Under the pieces are notes generated by a model. That model did not search any database and had not been told where the DNA came from. It was given only the letters and a program-made list of their open reading frames with translations. A stretch of DNA of 64,000 nt from Bidens hawaiensis (lineage: Eukaryota; Streptophyta; Magnoliopsida; Asterales; Asteraceae). The position numbers and the translations under genes were made by a program. Location: assembly GCA_021521415.1 (NCBI GenBank), contig JAIQDT010000234.1:434001-498000 (forward strand), given 5' to 3'. Shown here in pieces: positions 34,400 to 44,854 of the stretch (position 1 is the first letter of the stretch; each line of letters opens with the position of its first letter).

Positions 34400-35103
34400 C
34401 TGTAAGCCTACTTTCTATCCCAAGTTGAACCAAAGAACATTAATCAGGCTTTAAAAGACAACAGCTGGGTAGAAGCTATGCATGAAGAGTTGGCTCTATT
34501 CAGAGACTTACATGTATGGGACTTGGTTGACAAGCCCAGAGGCAAGTATGCTATTGGCACCAAATGGGTGCTAAGAAACAAGAAAGATGAAAGAGGCATT
34601 GTCATTAAAAACAAAGCAAGACTGGTGGCTCTAGGGTGCTTACAAGAAGAAGGGGTGGACTTTGAAGAAGTATTTGCGCCAGTTGCAAGACTAGAAGCCA
34701 TCAGAATCTTTCTAGCATATGCAGCATCTATGAACATAAAAGTCTATCAATTAGATGTGAAATCTGCATTCTTGAATAGAAATATTGATGAGGAGGTGTA
34801 CGTGACTCAACCTCCTGGATTTGAAGATCCAATTCAACCTAACAAGGTGTACAAACTCAGCAAAGCTTTGTATCGACTACATCAAGCTCCTAGAGCATGG
34901 TATGATGAGTTATCAAACCATCTGTTAGACAATGGTTTCTACAGAGGAGCTATTGACAAGACCTTGTTCGACCAAAGACGGAACAAGGATCTACTACTGC
35001 TGCAAGTCTATGTAGATGACATCATTTTTGGCTCTACCAATGAACAAATGTGCAAAGAATTTGAGCAAGTAATGAAGTCTAAATACAAGATGAGTTCAAT
35101 GGA
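34400..35103 (+). pseudogene. pol: Sirevirus reverse transcriptase, truncated
   Basis: The frame contains [54 protein letters not shown] and the catalytic YVDD at 35009-35020. It departs from the family just after KYKMSSM, where GEL... would be expected, and ends in unrelated sequence. RNase H is absent. The region 33968-34400 between integrase and reverse transcriptase is the degraded Ser/Gln/Glu-rich linker. Confidence 0.86.
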
Positions 35104-36238
35104 ATTCAAGTATCCAAGATCTAGTTAATTACACCAAAAAGGTAAACCTTATATTTATTTCAGTTTGTTTCTCGTTAAGATTGTTAACAAATGAACTAAG
35201 TCAAACCGACATAAACGAACCGATATAAACAAGCTTCAATTGAATCAAATAAATAACAATAATAAGAGACTTGACAAAATGTAAACAATAGTAATAAATT
35301 GGTGTAAACGTGGTTCAACGAGACCCGAACCCCAAACTGTTCGGCCGGGGCTAAGGGGACTCATACCGGAGAGCTCGAAACAGAACCCAAAATGATCCGG
35401 GGGTTCGCAAGTTCCAACCCACATAAGAAATGAACCCAGATCTGTAAGGTCGAGACTCCCAGACAAGAACCAAATCCGTGATAGAGGCTTGAACCAAAGA
35501 GCTGGAATAGGACCCAGACCAGCTCGAAAGGGGCTTTGAATCGGGACCCCAAAACTGAACCTGTGTGTGAATCATTCTCCCCTATGCGACTGGTTTCTCA
35601 AGAATGAATCACACAGCCGTGCAAACGGTTTGCAAGAAAGGATTCGAACCGCCGTGCGAATGGTTTTACAGGCTCGGATCGCATGACCCATGCGACTCAT
35701 TCTCATGCGAATTATCTTGATGTGACTCAATCTAACCCAGCTCTCCTTCCCGTTGTGACGGTCGCCGGAAGCAGAAACGGCGGCAGTGGTGTTGCCGTAA
35801 AGTAGAAAGGAAGAAGAAGACGGATAGGGGGGCCTAGGGCACGTTCTTATATGGTTAGGGTTGGGGGGCCTTATTGTAACTTCATAATAATAATTTATTA
35901 ATAATAAATAATAATATAAAAAAATAGTAATAATACTAATAAAAGAGCAAAATGAATCTAAAGACTTAAACGGAACCCAAACCCGAGACCCGACTCATTT
36001 AGAACCCATAACCCGCCCCCAAATAAAGGAATAGGAGTTGAATCTGAACCAAACACCAGAACATACTCGTTAAGAAATGAAATTATAAATGAGGGTTAGC
36101 TTATAATAAACATAAATAAGAACTTAACCGAGCATGGATCAATTGGGAACCCGACACGAACCCGAACTCGCTTAAAGAAACGTTAACTCTTAGACGGGTT
36201 AAGGACGTAAACTAATAATATTGAAATAAGTGTAATAT

Positions 36239-36268
36239 GTGTGTGTGTGTGTGTATATATATATATAA
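36239..36268. repeat. (GT)n(AT)n microsatellite
   Basis: A GT run of about eight units passes into an AT run. Confidence 0.95.
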
Positions 36269-36733
36269 TAAAGATCCTTAAGAATACAAACTAATGGAGT
36301 CGGTTCGTTAATAAAATAAGGTTAAGTATGTTGAACTAATATGATCAGTTTAAGGAGGTTATATGTTCGGTTCAGTTAACTTTAAAGTTAACCCCGTTAA
36401 TTTAAGAAAATAAATAACAATAAAGATAGAGAATTAATACACGTCCGTTATTAACAATTAGTCGGGCACAGTTGAAGGATGGAATTATTATTGATTCGGA
36501 AAGGAACCGACTACAGGTGAGTTCTAGCCCCTTTCTCTATGACATTTTTCGGAGCAGTGTGCATACTCCTTGTGATAGTTAATACCCTTACCCTAAGTGA
36601 TAAGTGTATGATATGTATATGATTATTTATTGAATGTTATAATTACATATGCAGTTTAAGGATATGAAACGCATGAAATAAAAGTAGGGACGATTGACGA
36701 GACATGTGTGATTGTATGGTTATGTGAGGCAAG

Positions 36734-36963
36734 GGGACCAGACCCTAAAAATATCTAGGATAGGAGGGACCAGACCTAAATAATATTTGAGATCGAGGTA
36801 GGAGGGACCAGACCCAAATAATATTTGAGATTGGAGGGACCAGACCATAATAATATATGAGATTAGAGGGACCGGACCCTATTAATATCTAAGATGTAAG
36901 GGACCAGACCCTGAAAATATCTGAGATAGAGGGACCAGTCCCTAATAATATCCGTGATAGTAG
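36734..36963. repeat. Seven tandem units of about 31-38 bases (GGGACCAGACCC...ATATCTGAGAT)
   Basis: Units such as gggaccagaccctaataat followed by atctgagat recur head to tail, with length variation in the second unit. The array lies within the diverged LTR fragment. It is not coding. Confidence 0.9.
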
Positions 36964-37438
36964 AAGTAGGATAGTTTACGGTATACCATAGGAAAGTAGG
37001 AAAGAAAGTGTGTAAATACGTATATGTGTACGTAAAGTATATATGAATGAGTAATAGCAAGTAAAGTACAAAATACGTATCTCTAGACGCGTATAAGTAT
37101 GAACGTGAATGTATTGCATGTTAATTGATTAACTTGAACTCACTCAGCGTAGCTGACTTTTAGTATGCACGCAAGTGAGTAGGATGAGACAGGTTGCTTC
37201 GAGGGAGACACGTGGCAAATAAACGAAGACTGGCATCGAAGAAAAGAAGAATCACGTGTTATTTATATTTATACTAAGACTTATGTTATTTCAGTTTAAA
37301 GACGAAATACATATGTTATGTAAGATTGGTTGACTTTTATTCCACAATTTGTTTTAATTAACTCTGATATTCGGAATTATGTGAATGAGTAAATCCAACC
37401 AGCGTGAAAGTAGGGCACCCGGGGTCGGGGGCCTTACA

Positions 37439-38197
37439 CTAATAGACCCGTAAATAGCTGAAAAATCTGATAAGTGTGAGTCCGGGTCTTCACACGCCAT
37501 CCCATGAAAGTGAGGAGCAACGTTAATATAGGATGGTCGTGATTTGAATGTTTGTTGTCCCTGTACATGAACCTATGGGACAATCGGTGATGCACAATTA
37601 GTTATAGCTGGTCTGAACCGATTGTTCACTCCCTGAACCGGGGCCACATAATTCCTTCGTCTGCCCTCTTGATTTACCAAACTGCCCCTGTTAACCTGAA
37701 TCCTTTGTATTTTTTCTGCCCGAAACCTCCCAATTCCATTTCTACCCCTGACCCGATTTTTAAACCCAGCACCCCTCCAACTAGTCGGTTATTCCACCTC
37801 TTCATCCCAAACAGCATCCTCTTCATTTCTCGGCACATACTCGTTATTTTGTCTAACACTCCAATGGTCCCCATTACTACCATCCTGCCCCTGATCTGTT
37901 TTATTCCACTCTTTGTTTTCTTCATCTTCAGTATGAATGCGGACATAATCTTCTTCTCGGTTAATCTGAACTCTACGGTTAGGGGTGTTATGTGGGGTAG
38001 GTGGTCCGGGTCTGTCAATATTTCAGTTTCCGGATTGACGAGCTGAGTTTTGTGGTTGTTGATCGGTGTTGATAGGTGATAGTTGGTCATTGTTGGGTGG
38101 ATTTTGGTGCGGGTAAAAGGTATTTTCTTTAGGTAGTTGGTTTTTATTTTGATTCTGGTAAAGGTTTTGGTTCGGGTTTTGGTTTTGGTTTTGATTT
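37439..38197 (-). pseudogene. gag: Athila-type gag, N-terminal half
   Basis: The minus strand reads, from the right, an Asn/Gln/Lys-rich start (QNQNQNPNQNLYQNQNKNQ), INREEDYVRIHTEDEENKEW, YVAPVQGVNNRFRP, and VAPHFHGMACEDPDSHLSDF before the sequence is cut at 37438. 'FHG.A.EDP..H' is the typical start of the Athila gag core. The start codon and first residues (MEGQNQ) are at 56171-56151, across the inserted gypsy complex. At least one frame change and stops (after QSGN, after EEVE) are present. Confidence 0.68.
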
Positions 38198-40239
38198 TGT
38201 AAGGCCCCGAACCCCGGGAACCCCACAATTGGTAATCATTCAGACGCTTGTTAAATAATTAAGCTTAAAAACAATTCTTTTCATTAGAACCAACATCTCG
38301 GAGTATAATTCAGCGGAAAACATAAATAATAAAATAAGTTCCCAAACCCGGGAATTTTGCCCAAAATCAACATAGTTATCTTTAAATAAAAATGTTTAAA
38401 AATAAATGTTTAATAGTGAAAATTCAATTCCCGTATGCCCTTCACCGTCCAAGTAGCTTCGTGCACGTCCAAGCGATAAGGCATCCTCTTCCTAACCTGA
38501 AACTCACACTAACTTACACACAAAGTCAGCTTGAGCTGAGTGAGTTCAAGTTTTAAGTAAATAATATCATTAAATAAGAGTTATGATAGTCATACCAAAA
38601 GTTTAAAGCGTAAAAGGGTACATTCATCAAATCATCATTACCGAACTAAACATCCTCATACATACAAATACAAAATGTATATGTAAACATCCTTTCAATT
38701 ACATCTCTATATATATCACATTATATATATATATATATAACATCCACGTATAACATCCGGGTCGAGCAAACGTACAACCCAAACACGTAACATCAGTGCA
38801 TGCAAACACAAAGTAGGCATACAAACATCAGTAGTCGAAACGACTACAACATCGCCAGATATAGGCCAAGAAATAATGTATATATATATATATATAACAT
38901 CCCAAGGCCTACCATTTGCTAGCAAGCCTATATAAATTCGTTTAAAACCTTTCATCATGTAAGAAAACACTTAGGTGTGCATGCTAGCCCAAAAGTAAAA
39001 AGAGTAAAAAGGGCATCATGAACTCACCTGAAATCAATCGAACACCTGCAACGAGCTAAGAAATCCCTAAGTGCACAATCACAAGCAAGGGCCTGTAAAT
39101 TATACACAACACGTTACTAAACTAGACCGTAAGAACACTCTTGCCTAATGGGCCGTTCACGCCCAACACTTGGCCCAAGGCCCAACCACTTGGCCCAAGG
39201 CCTAACACTTGGCCCAACGCCCAACAACTTTACCTCAGCCCCTAAAACCTTTCAACTAACCAAATCCACCTGTTAAGCCTAAAACGAACTTATCGATTAA
39301 TAACGAGTAAAACATGTAGATTTTAGCATGCGAAAATGCATTTAATTACATAGGATAACCTTTGAAATAAATTATTAAATTTTTACCAGACTTTGATAAA
39401 TGTCTTAGGTTTATAAAAATATTTTTATTATATTTTTCTATTGGACACAAAAATTATAAAAATTCCTCCAACACAGCAAGGTACGTGCAGCTATTTCCGT
39501 GCGCAACAAAATGGTTTTATTTTTATAAAATTCATTACCAAACAAAATTAAACGATTCCAATTGGGTTTGGTTCCTAACTCAAAATACTAACTTCTAGAA
39601 GTGGAACCAACCAATTTGGAGCTGTCGAAAAAAGGTTATGACGTCGGGAAGACAGACCAGAATCTGTCATCCCGCATCAGATTTGACCCTCGTTTTTATA
39701 AATTCATAAAAACCATTCAAATCTCGTCCAAAAATTACGTATTATACCTTTCTGGAAACTAGACTCAAAGTAGAAGATTATGGAATCAAGAATAGATCAA
39801 AAACAATGGATTATCATTGCGTTACAGACCCTACAATAAACGTATATGAATCTGTCATCAAAACTCAACCTTAACAACCAATAAGCGCGTTAATATGATC
39901 AATTAAGGTGTAAAAGACATGGGGAATCATAAAACCAACCTTGAATTGAAGTTTTCACGCCTGAAACTTGGCTGGGCAGAAGAAAAACGAGCAGAGGGGG
40001 TTTCTCGGCCGATCGCTGCTGCAAGGGGGGCTAGGGTTAGGTTAAATGTTTTATGATATAAATAAAATAGTTACATCCAAGTCCCTCCAAATTGAAGTGT
40101 AAGGCAAAGTGGAAGGAAAGTTTAATGGTTTAACGTACCGCGATGATGCAAAGGCTTCTGAGAAACGTCGGATAAATCCCGAGAATTATACATACTCTAC
40201 AATCTTTAATTCTTGAAACCGGAATTAACGGGCGTTACA
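38198..40239 (-). repeat. Gypsy 1 3' LTR
   Basis: Plus-strand ends are TGTAAGGCCCCGAACC and ACGGGCGTTACA. Read on the element strand it starts TGTAACGCCCG right after the polypurine tract. It is about 2042 bases long. The left flank GATTT (38193-38197) may pair with GTTTT at 56151-56155 with one mismatch, which would make the outer boundary of the whole complex the original insertion. Confidence 0.85.
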
Positions 40240-40256
40240 AGTCTACCCCCTTACAA
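40240..40256 (-). other. Polypurine tract of gypsy 1
   Basis: On the minus strand the sequence reads cattgtaagggggtagactt directly before TGTAACGCC. The same tract stands before each chromodomain-gypsy LTR in the window. Confidence 0.75.
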
Positions 40257-41835
40257 TGGGATTCGTCCCCGAATCCCGATGCGACAGGAACAACTGCGGG
40301 TAGATTTTCATCATCTCGTCTTCGGACTCCCAAGTAGCCTCGTAACCCCTACGGTGCCTCCACTGCACCTTCACTTGTCTAACCACCTTATTCCTCAAAC
40401 GCCTCTCCTGACGGTCAAGAATAGCAATCGGTTGTTCAACGTAGTTCAGATTACTATCGGGTTCAATATCATCGAGAGGCACACGGGCCTCTTCATCCGC
40501 TAAGCATTTCCTTAGATGGGACACGTGAAAAGTAGGATGAATCCCCGCAAGCTCCTCGGGCAATTCCAGCAAATATGCTACCTCACCAACTCGGGCCAAA
40601 ATACGGAACGGGCCAATAATCCTCGGAATGAGCTTCCCCGTCTTACGAAAACGAATAATGCCCTTCCAGGAAGAAACTTTTAACATAACTTGATCCCCAG
40701 CCTCAAACACAATAGGCCTTCGCCTTTTATTTGCATAAGACTTCTGACGATCCTGCGCGGCCTTCATCAACGCCTTAATTTTATCGAGCTTCTCGGTCGT
40801 AGCCTCAACTACCTCCAAACTACCCAACTGATTCTGACCAATGGAACCCCAACAAACTGGAATCCTACACCTCCTACCATACAACATCTCAAACGGTGGC
40901 ATCCCAATCGTGGCGCGATAATTGTTATTATACGAGAACTCCACCAACGGTAAGTGATGGTCCTAACTACCACCAAAGTCGATAACACAAGCCCGCAACA
41001 TATCCTCGAGAGTCTGAATGGTCCTCTCGGACTGACCATCCGTCTGCGGATGATAAGCAGTACTGATGAGGAGTTTGGTGCCCATCTCCTCGTGAAACCT
41101 TTTCCAAAACCTGGAGGTGAAACGCGTATCCCTATCCGAAACAATGGATACCGGCACCCCGTGCCTAGAGACGATCTCACGAATAAACACATCGGCCAGC
41201 TGCTCAGAATTAAAAGTCTCTCGAATCGGCAAGAAATGGACGCTCTTGGTCAATCTATCCACGATTACCCAAATGGTGTCATAATTACCCCTAGGAGTAC
41301 GAGGCAGTTTAATCACGAAATCCATAGTAAGATGCTCCCATTTCCACTCAGGTATTTCCAATAGCTGAAGTTTCCCAAATGACTTTTGATGTTCGGCTTT
41401 AACTTGTAGACACGTCAGACACTTACTCACACACTGAGCCACCCCAAATTTCATCGCAGGCCACCAATAATTTTTCTTCAAGTCTTGGTACATCTTGGTC
41501 GCGCCCGGATGAATGGAATAGCGCGACTTGTGCGCCTCATCCAAAATTTTATCTCTGAATCCCCCATACCTCGTTACCCATAAACGACCATCCTTACATT
41601 TCACCCCATCACCGATGTCTTCCAACAATTTCTTCTGACCCCAAACACGTTCTGACATAATCCATTCCACCTGCAACGCTTCATTCTGGACGTTGGCTAA
41701 TTGTTTCAAAATGTCGGGTTTGAGAATAAGCTGGTAGGATTTCACCCGAATCGGCTTCGGTCTCTCCTTCCGGCTCAACGCGTCGGCCACCACGTTAGCC
41801 TTACCGGGGTGGTACATAATATTCAAATCATAATC
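40243..41835 (-). pseudogene. pol: Gypsy 1 pol: RNase H tail, integrase, chromodomain
   Basis: One reading frame runs from [20 protein letters not shown] through the HHCC zinc finger ([27 protein letters not shown]). The integrase core follows with [23 protein letters not shown] and [14 protein letters not shown], then the C-domain with GPFRILARVGEVAY and HPTFHVSHLRKCL. A chromodomain-like end (KVQWRHRRGYEATWESEDEM) finishes at about 40243. The only stop is TAG at 40963-40965, where the other copies have TGG (GGSWDRHLP). The catalytic D, D and E are all present. The chromodomain would direct integration to marked chromatin. The protein lacks reverse transcriptase because of the deletion. Confidence 0.88.
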
Positions 41836-41847
41836 TCTATATATATC

Positions 41848-41904
<57 letters not shown>

Positions 41905-43392
41905 CATCCACGTATAACATCCGGGTCGAGCAAACGTACAACCCAAACACGTAACATCAGTGCATGCAAACACAAAGTAGGCATACACAACATCATTAGT
42001 CGAAACGACTACAACATCGCCAGATATAGGCCAAGAAATAATGTATATATATATATATATAAAACATCCCAAGGCCTACCATTTGCTAGCAAGCCTATAT
42101 AAATTCGTTTAAAACCTTTCATCATGTAAGAAAACACTTAGGTGTGCATGCTAGCCCAAAAGTAAAAAGAGTAAAAAGGGCATCATGAACTCACCTGAAA
42201 TCAATCAAACACCTGCAACGAGCTAAGAAATCCCTAAGTGCACAATCACAAGCAAGGGCCTGTAAATTATACACAACACGTTACTAAACTAGACCGTAAG
42301 AACACTCTTGCCTAATGGGCCGTTCACGCCCAACACTTGGCCCAAGGCCCAAAAACTTGGCCCAAGGCCCAACAACTTTACCTCAGCCCCTAAAACCTTT
42401 CAACTAACCAAATCCACCGGTTAAGCCTAAAACGAACTTATCGATTAATAACGAGTAAAACGTGTAGATTTTAGCATGCGAAGATGCATTTAATTACATA
42501 GGATAACCTTTGAAAAGTATTATTAAATTTTTACCAAACTTTGATAAATGTCTTAGGTTTATAAAAATATTTTTATTATATTTTTCTATTGGACACAAAA
42601 ATTATAAAAATTCCTCCAACACAGCTATTTCAGTGCGCAACAAAATGGTTTTATTTTTATAAAATTCATTAACAAACCAAATTAAACGATTCCAATTAGG
42701 TTTGGTTCCTAACTCAAAATACTAACTTCCAGAAGTGGAACCAGCCAATTTGGAGCTGTCGAAAAAAGGTTATGACGTCGGGAAGACAGACCAGAATCCG
42801 TCATCCCGCATCAGCTTTGACACTCGATATTATAAATTCATAAAAACCATTCAAATCTCGTCCAAAAATTACGTATTATACCTTTCTGGAAACTAGACTC
42901 AAAGTAGAAGATTATGGAATCAAGAATAGATCAAAAACAATGGATTATCATCGCGTTACAGACCCTACAATAAACGTATATGAATCTGTTAGCAAACTGT
43001 TATCATCAAAACTCAACCTTAACGACCAATAAGCGCGTTAATATGATCAATTAAGGTGTAAAAGACATGGGGAATCATAAAACCAACCTTGAATTGAAGT
43101 TTTCACGGCCAAAACTTGGCTGGGCAGAAGAAAAACGAGCTGGGGGGGGGGGGTTTCTCGGCCGATCGCTGCTGCAAGGGGGGCTAGGGTTAGGTTAAAT
43201 GTTTTATGATATAAATAAAATAGTTACATCCAAGTCCCTACAAATTGAAGTGGAAGGCAAAGTGGAAGGAAAGTTAAATGGTTTAACGTACCGCGATGAC
43301 GCAAAGGCTTCCGAGAAACGTCGGATAAATCCCTAGAATTATACATACTCTACAAGCTTTAATTCTTGAAACCGGAATTAACGGGCGTTACA
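41834..43392 (-). repeat. Gypsy 1 5' LTR, partial
   Basis: The sequence aligns with about 38703-40239 of the 3' LTR and ends in the same GGGCGTTACA. The missing part is the LTR end next to the primer site. It includes an AT microsatellite at 41851-41902 where the other LTR has only a short AT run. Confidence 0.85.
41851..41902. repeat. (AT)26 microsatellite
   Basis: This is an uninterrupted AT run in the partial gypsy LTR. The homologous tracts at 38727-38740 and 54557-54572 are much shorter. Confidence 0.97.
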
Positions 43393-43396
43393 ATTT

Positions 43397-44782
43397 ATGA
43401 CTTTCAATCGTCCTCAGGGTCCGACGCAACTGCTTCATCCACATTTTTCTGAGTTGTCTCCCAATACCCAGTGGCTTAATCTGTTGAATCTAGTTCATAT
43501 GCAACAAACCCAGATTCAATTAGATCGTTCATTTCAAGAACAAATGCGGGTAGAGCAGCGGAATATGTTCAGACATATTCAGTTTATACAGAAGGAGAAC
43601 CGGGAATTGAAAGCCCTGGTTGCTGCTCAAGGAAAGAGAGTGGATAAATAGGATGAGGTAATCCTCCAACTCACTTGTAAAGATGACGAGTTGAAGAAGT
43701 TAAAGAATGATGAAGATGATAAAGATGGTGAAAGTGGTGTAGATCAGCAACCGGGCAGTAGTTCTGCACCGTCGGCAGGTAATAAGACTGATACGAGTGC
43801 TGGTGGTGGGTCTGAGGGTAGTAATTTGCAGATTGTACCATACAAGGATTATACGAGAGCCAAACCGATTGATGTTATTCCGGCCAATATGCTTTTGTTT
43901 GTGGGTATGGACGGGATCGTGTATAGTATGGTGAATGCTGATGAGATCGAAGAAGGCGAGTTTGTAGATCATTCATTGACCAAAGAGCAGATAGCCTTGC
44001 TTCTGGATCTAAATGAAGAGGAGGTTGAAGAATTGGGTAAAAGTGTGGATGTGGATGTGGAGATTGAGGAAAGTATGAATACAGGCATTCCACGTGGGAA
44101 TGTGCCTGAATTTGATGAAGTGGAAGTGGAGGATGTTACTACTGAGGAGTACCCTGAGTTTTACACTGATAACCACAACGACTCAAGTATTCCATTTTTC
44201 ACTACAGAACATTTTGATGCAGCAGAACGTTGTCAATGAGAAGAGATTGAGAAATGGAACAAAGCTACAGAGACAAGTCACCTGTCTGATAAAGAAAGAA
44301 AACAGAAGAGTGCTTTGGAGGGTACGTTTGAGCATGACATGAAGAAAATGAACAAGATGATCGAGGCCTTTCAATATCATGAAAAGGAGGAAGTAAAATT
44401 GACCAAGGCTCGAGCATCGGCATACCAGATGAAGAAGTACAAGCCTGTCAAAGATGTTAAAGGTGATTTGGTATCATGGCAGTTTGATTCTGAGCTTAAG
44501 GTATATATCGTGAAGTGGGAGCATGGTATTTATTATTTTAAACGCCCACACGATATATTATCTATGCCAAGGTGGGATGTTAGAACACTAGCCAACAGAC
44601 CGTTCGTGAATTGTGGAAAAGATCAGTGGGCTGAGTGGTTCTATGCTCATTTATTGTATGAAACCCGTTATGGTTTCAAATTCTTCAAGCCACAGGTGTC
44701 GACTCATAAGTATATAGATGAGATTGATCCACGCACTGGCTGGTGGAAAATGATTCTACATGGGAGTCCGAAGACGAGATGA
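43397..44782 (+). pseudogene. Unrecognised ORF with coiled coil and a small beta-like motif
   Basis: A single frame from ATG 43397 runs 1.4 kb with only two stops, TAG at 43649 and TGA at 44237, so it was about 460 codons. The order is a helical, Gln/Glu-rich N-part (residues 30-85), an acidic Ser/Gly linker with QQPGSSSAPSAGNKTDTSA, LLFVGMDGIVYSMVNADEIE, LTKEQIALLLDLNEEEVEEL, an acidic stretch, a Lys-rich helix, then VYIVKWEHGIYYFKRPHDIL and MPRWDVRTLANRPFVNCGKD. The last third looks like the FRDDL-type motif of the Sirevirus additional ORF. At 44758 the sequence switches to gypsy C-terminal sequence in another frame, so the true C-terminus is lost. The function is unknown. Confidence 0.6.
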
Positions 44783-44854
44783 TAAAGCATTATCCGCAGT
44801 TGTTCCTGTCGCATCGGGATTCGGGGACGAATCCCATTGTAAGGGGGGTGGACT
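44758..44854 (+). pseudogene. pol: Gypsy pol C-terminus and polypurine tract, plus-strand arm
   Basis: In the frame starting at 44758 the sequence reads TWESEDEMIKHYPQLFLSHR then DSGTNPIVRGVDL. This is the chromodomain tail seen on the other strand in gypsy 1-3. The polypurine tract tgtaaggggggtggact follows. It is joined upstream to the unrelated ORF without a recognisable boundary. Confidence 0.8.

Larger units (their letters stand above)
28228..35103 (+). mobile_element. Sirevirus-type copia element, 3'-truncated
   Basis: The parts run in order: 5' LTR, tRNA-iMet primer site, gag with two zinc knuckles, protease, integrase and reverse transcriptase. The element stops within the reverse transcriptase near 35103, after KYKMSSM. 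RNase H, any additional ORF and the 3' LTR are missing. The order PR-IN-RT defines Ty1/copia. The long gag C-region with a second CCHC knuckle and the LTR shared with elements carrying an additional ORF point to Sirevirus. The host is the Athila gag. Confidence 0.88.
35104..37438 (+). repeat. Diverged chromodomain-gypsy LTR fragment, plus orientation
   Basis: The right end GGGGTCGGGGGCCTTACA is the reverse complement of the start of the gypsy LTR at 38198 (TGTAAGGCCCCGAACCCC). Inside, TTGAACTCACTCAGC at 37133-37147 and a decayed CCTAACC-type leader near 35850 occur in the matching order on the opposite strand. The left terminus (TGTAACG) is absent, so the fragment is truncated where it meets the broken Sirevirus. 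It holds no gene. The minus-strand ORFs at 35245-35575 are not supported. Confidence 0.6.
38198..43392 (-). mobile_element. Chromodomain gypsy 1 (Tekay/Del-like), deletion derivative
   Basis: A full 3' LTR on the left, polypurine tract, integrase plus chromodomain and RNase H tail are fused directly to a partial 5' LTR. The deletion runs from within the 5' LTR to within RNase H and removes the primer site, gag, protease and reverse transcriptase. At the joint (41834-41835) only TC is shared between the two partners. LTRs of about 2 kb and a C-terminal chromodomain fit the Tekay/Del chromovirus lineage. Confidence 0.8.

Noticed and set aside
35245..35575. Overlapping minus-strand ORFs of 63-74 codons
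   Set aside because: They lie in non-coding LTR-type sequence, with no shared motif and mutual overlap in three frames.
37669..38228. Long ORFs on both strands (125 and 184 codons)
   Set aside because: They are wrong frames of the Asn/Gln-rich Athila gag start. The frame with QNQNQNPNQN and the EDP motif is the supported one.
40690..41364. Plus-strand ORFs of 87 and 136 codons
   Set aside because: They are antisense shadows of gypsy 1 integrase.
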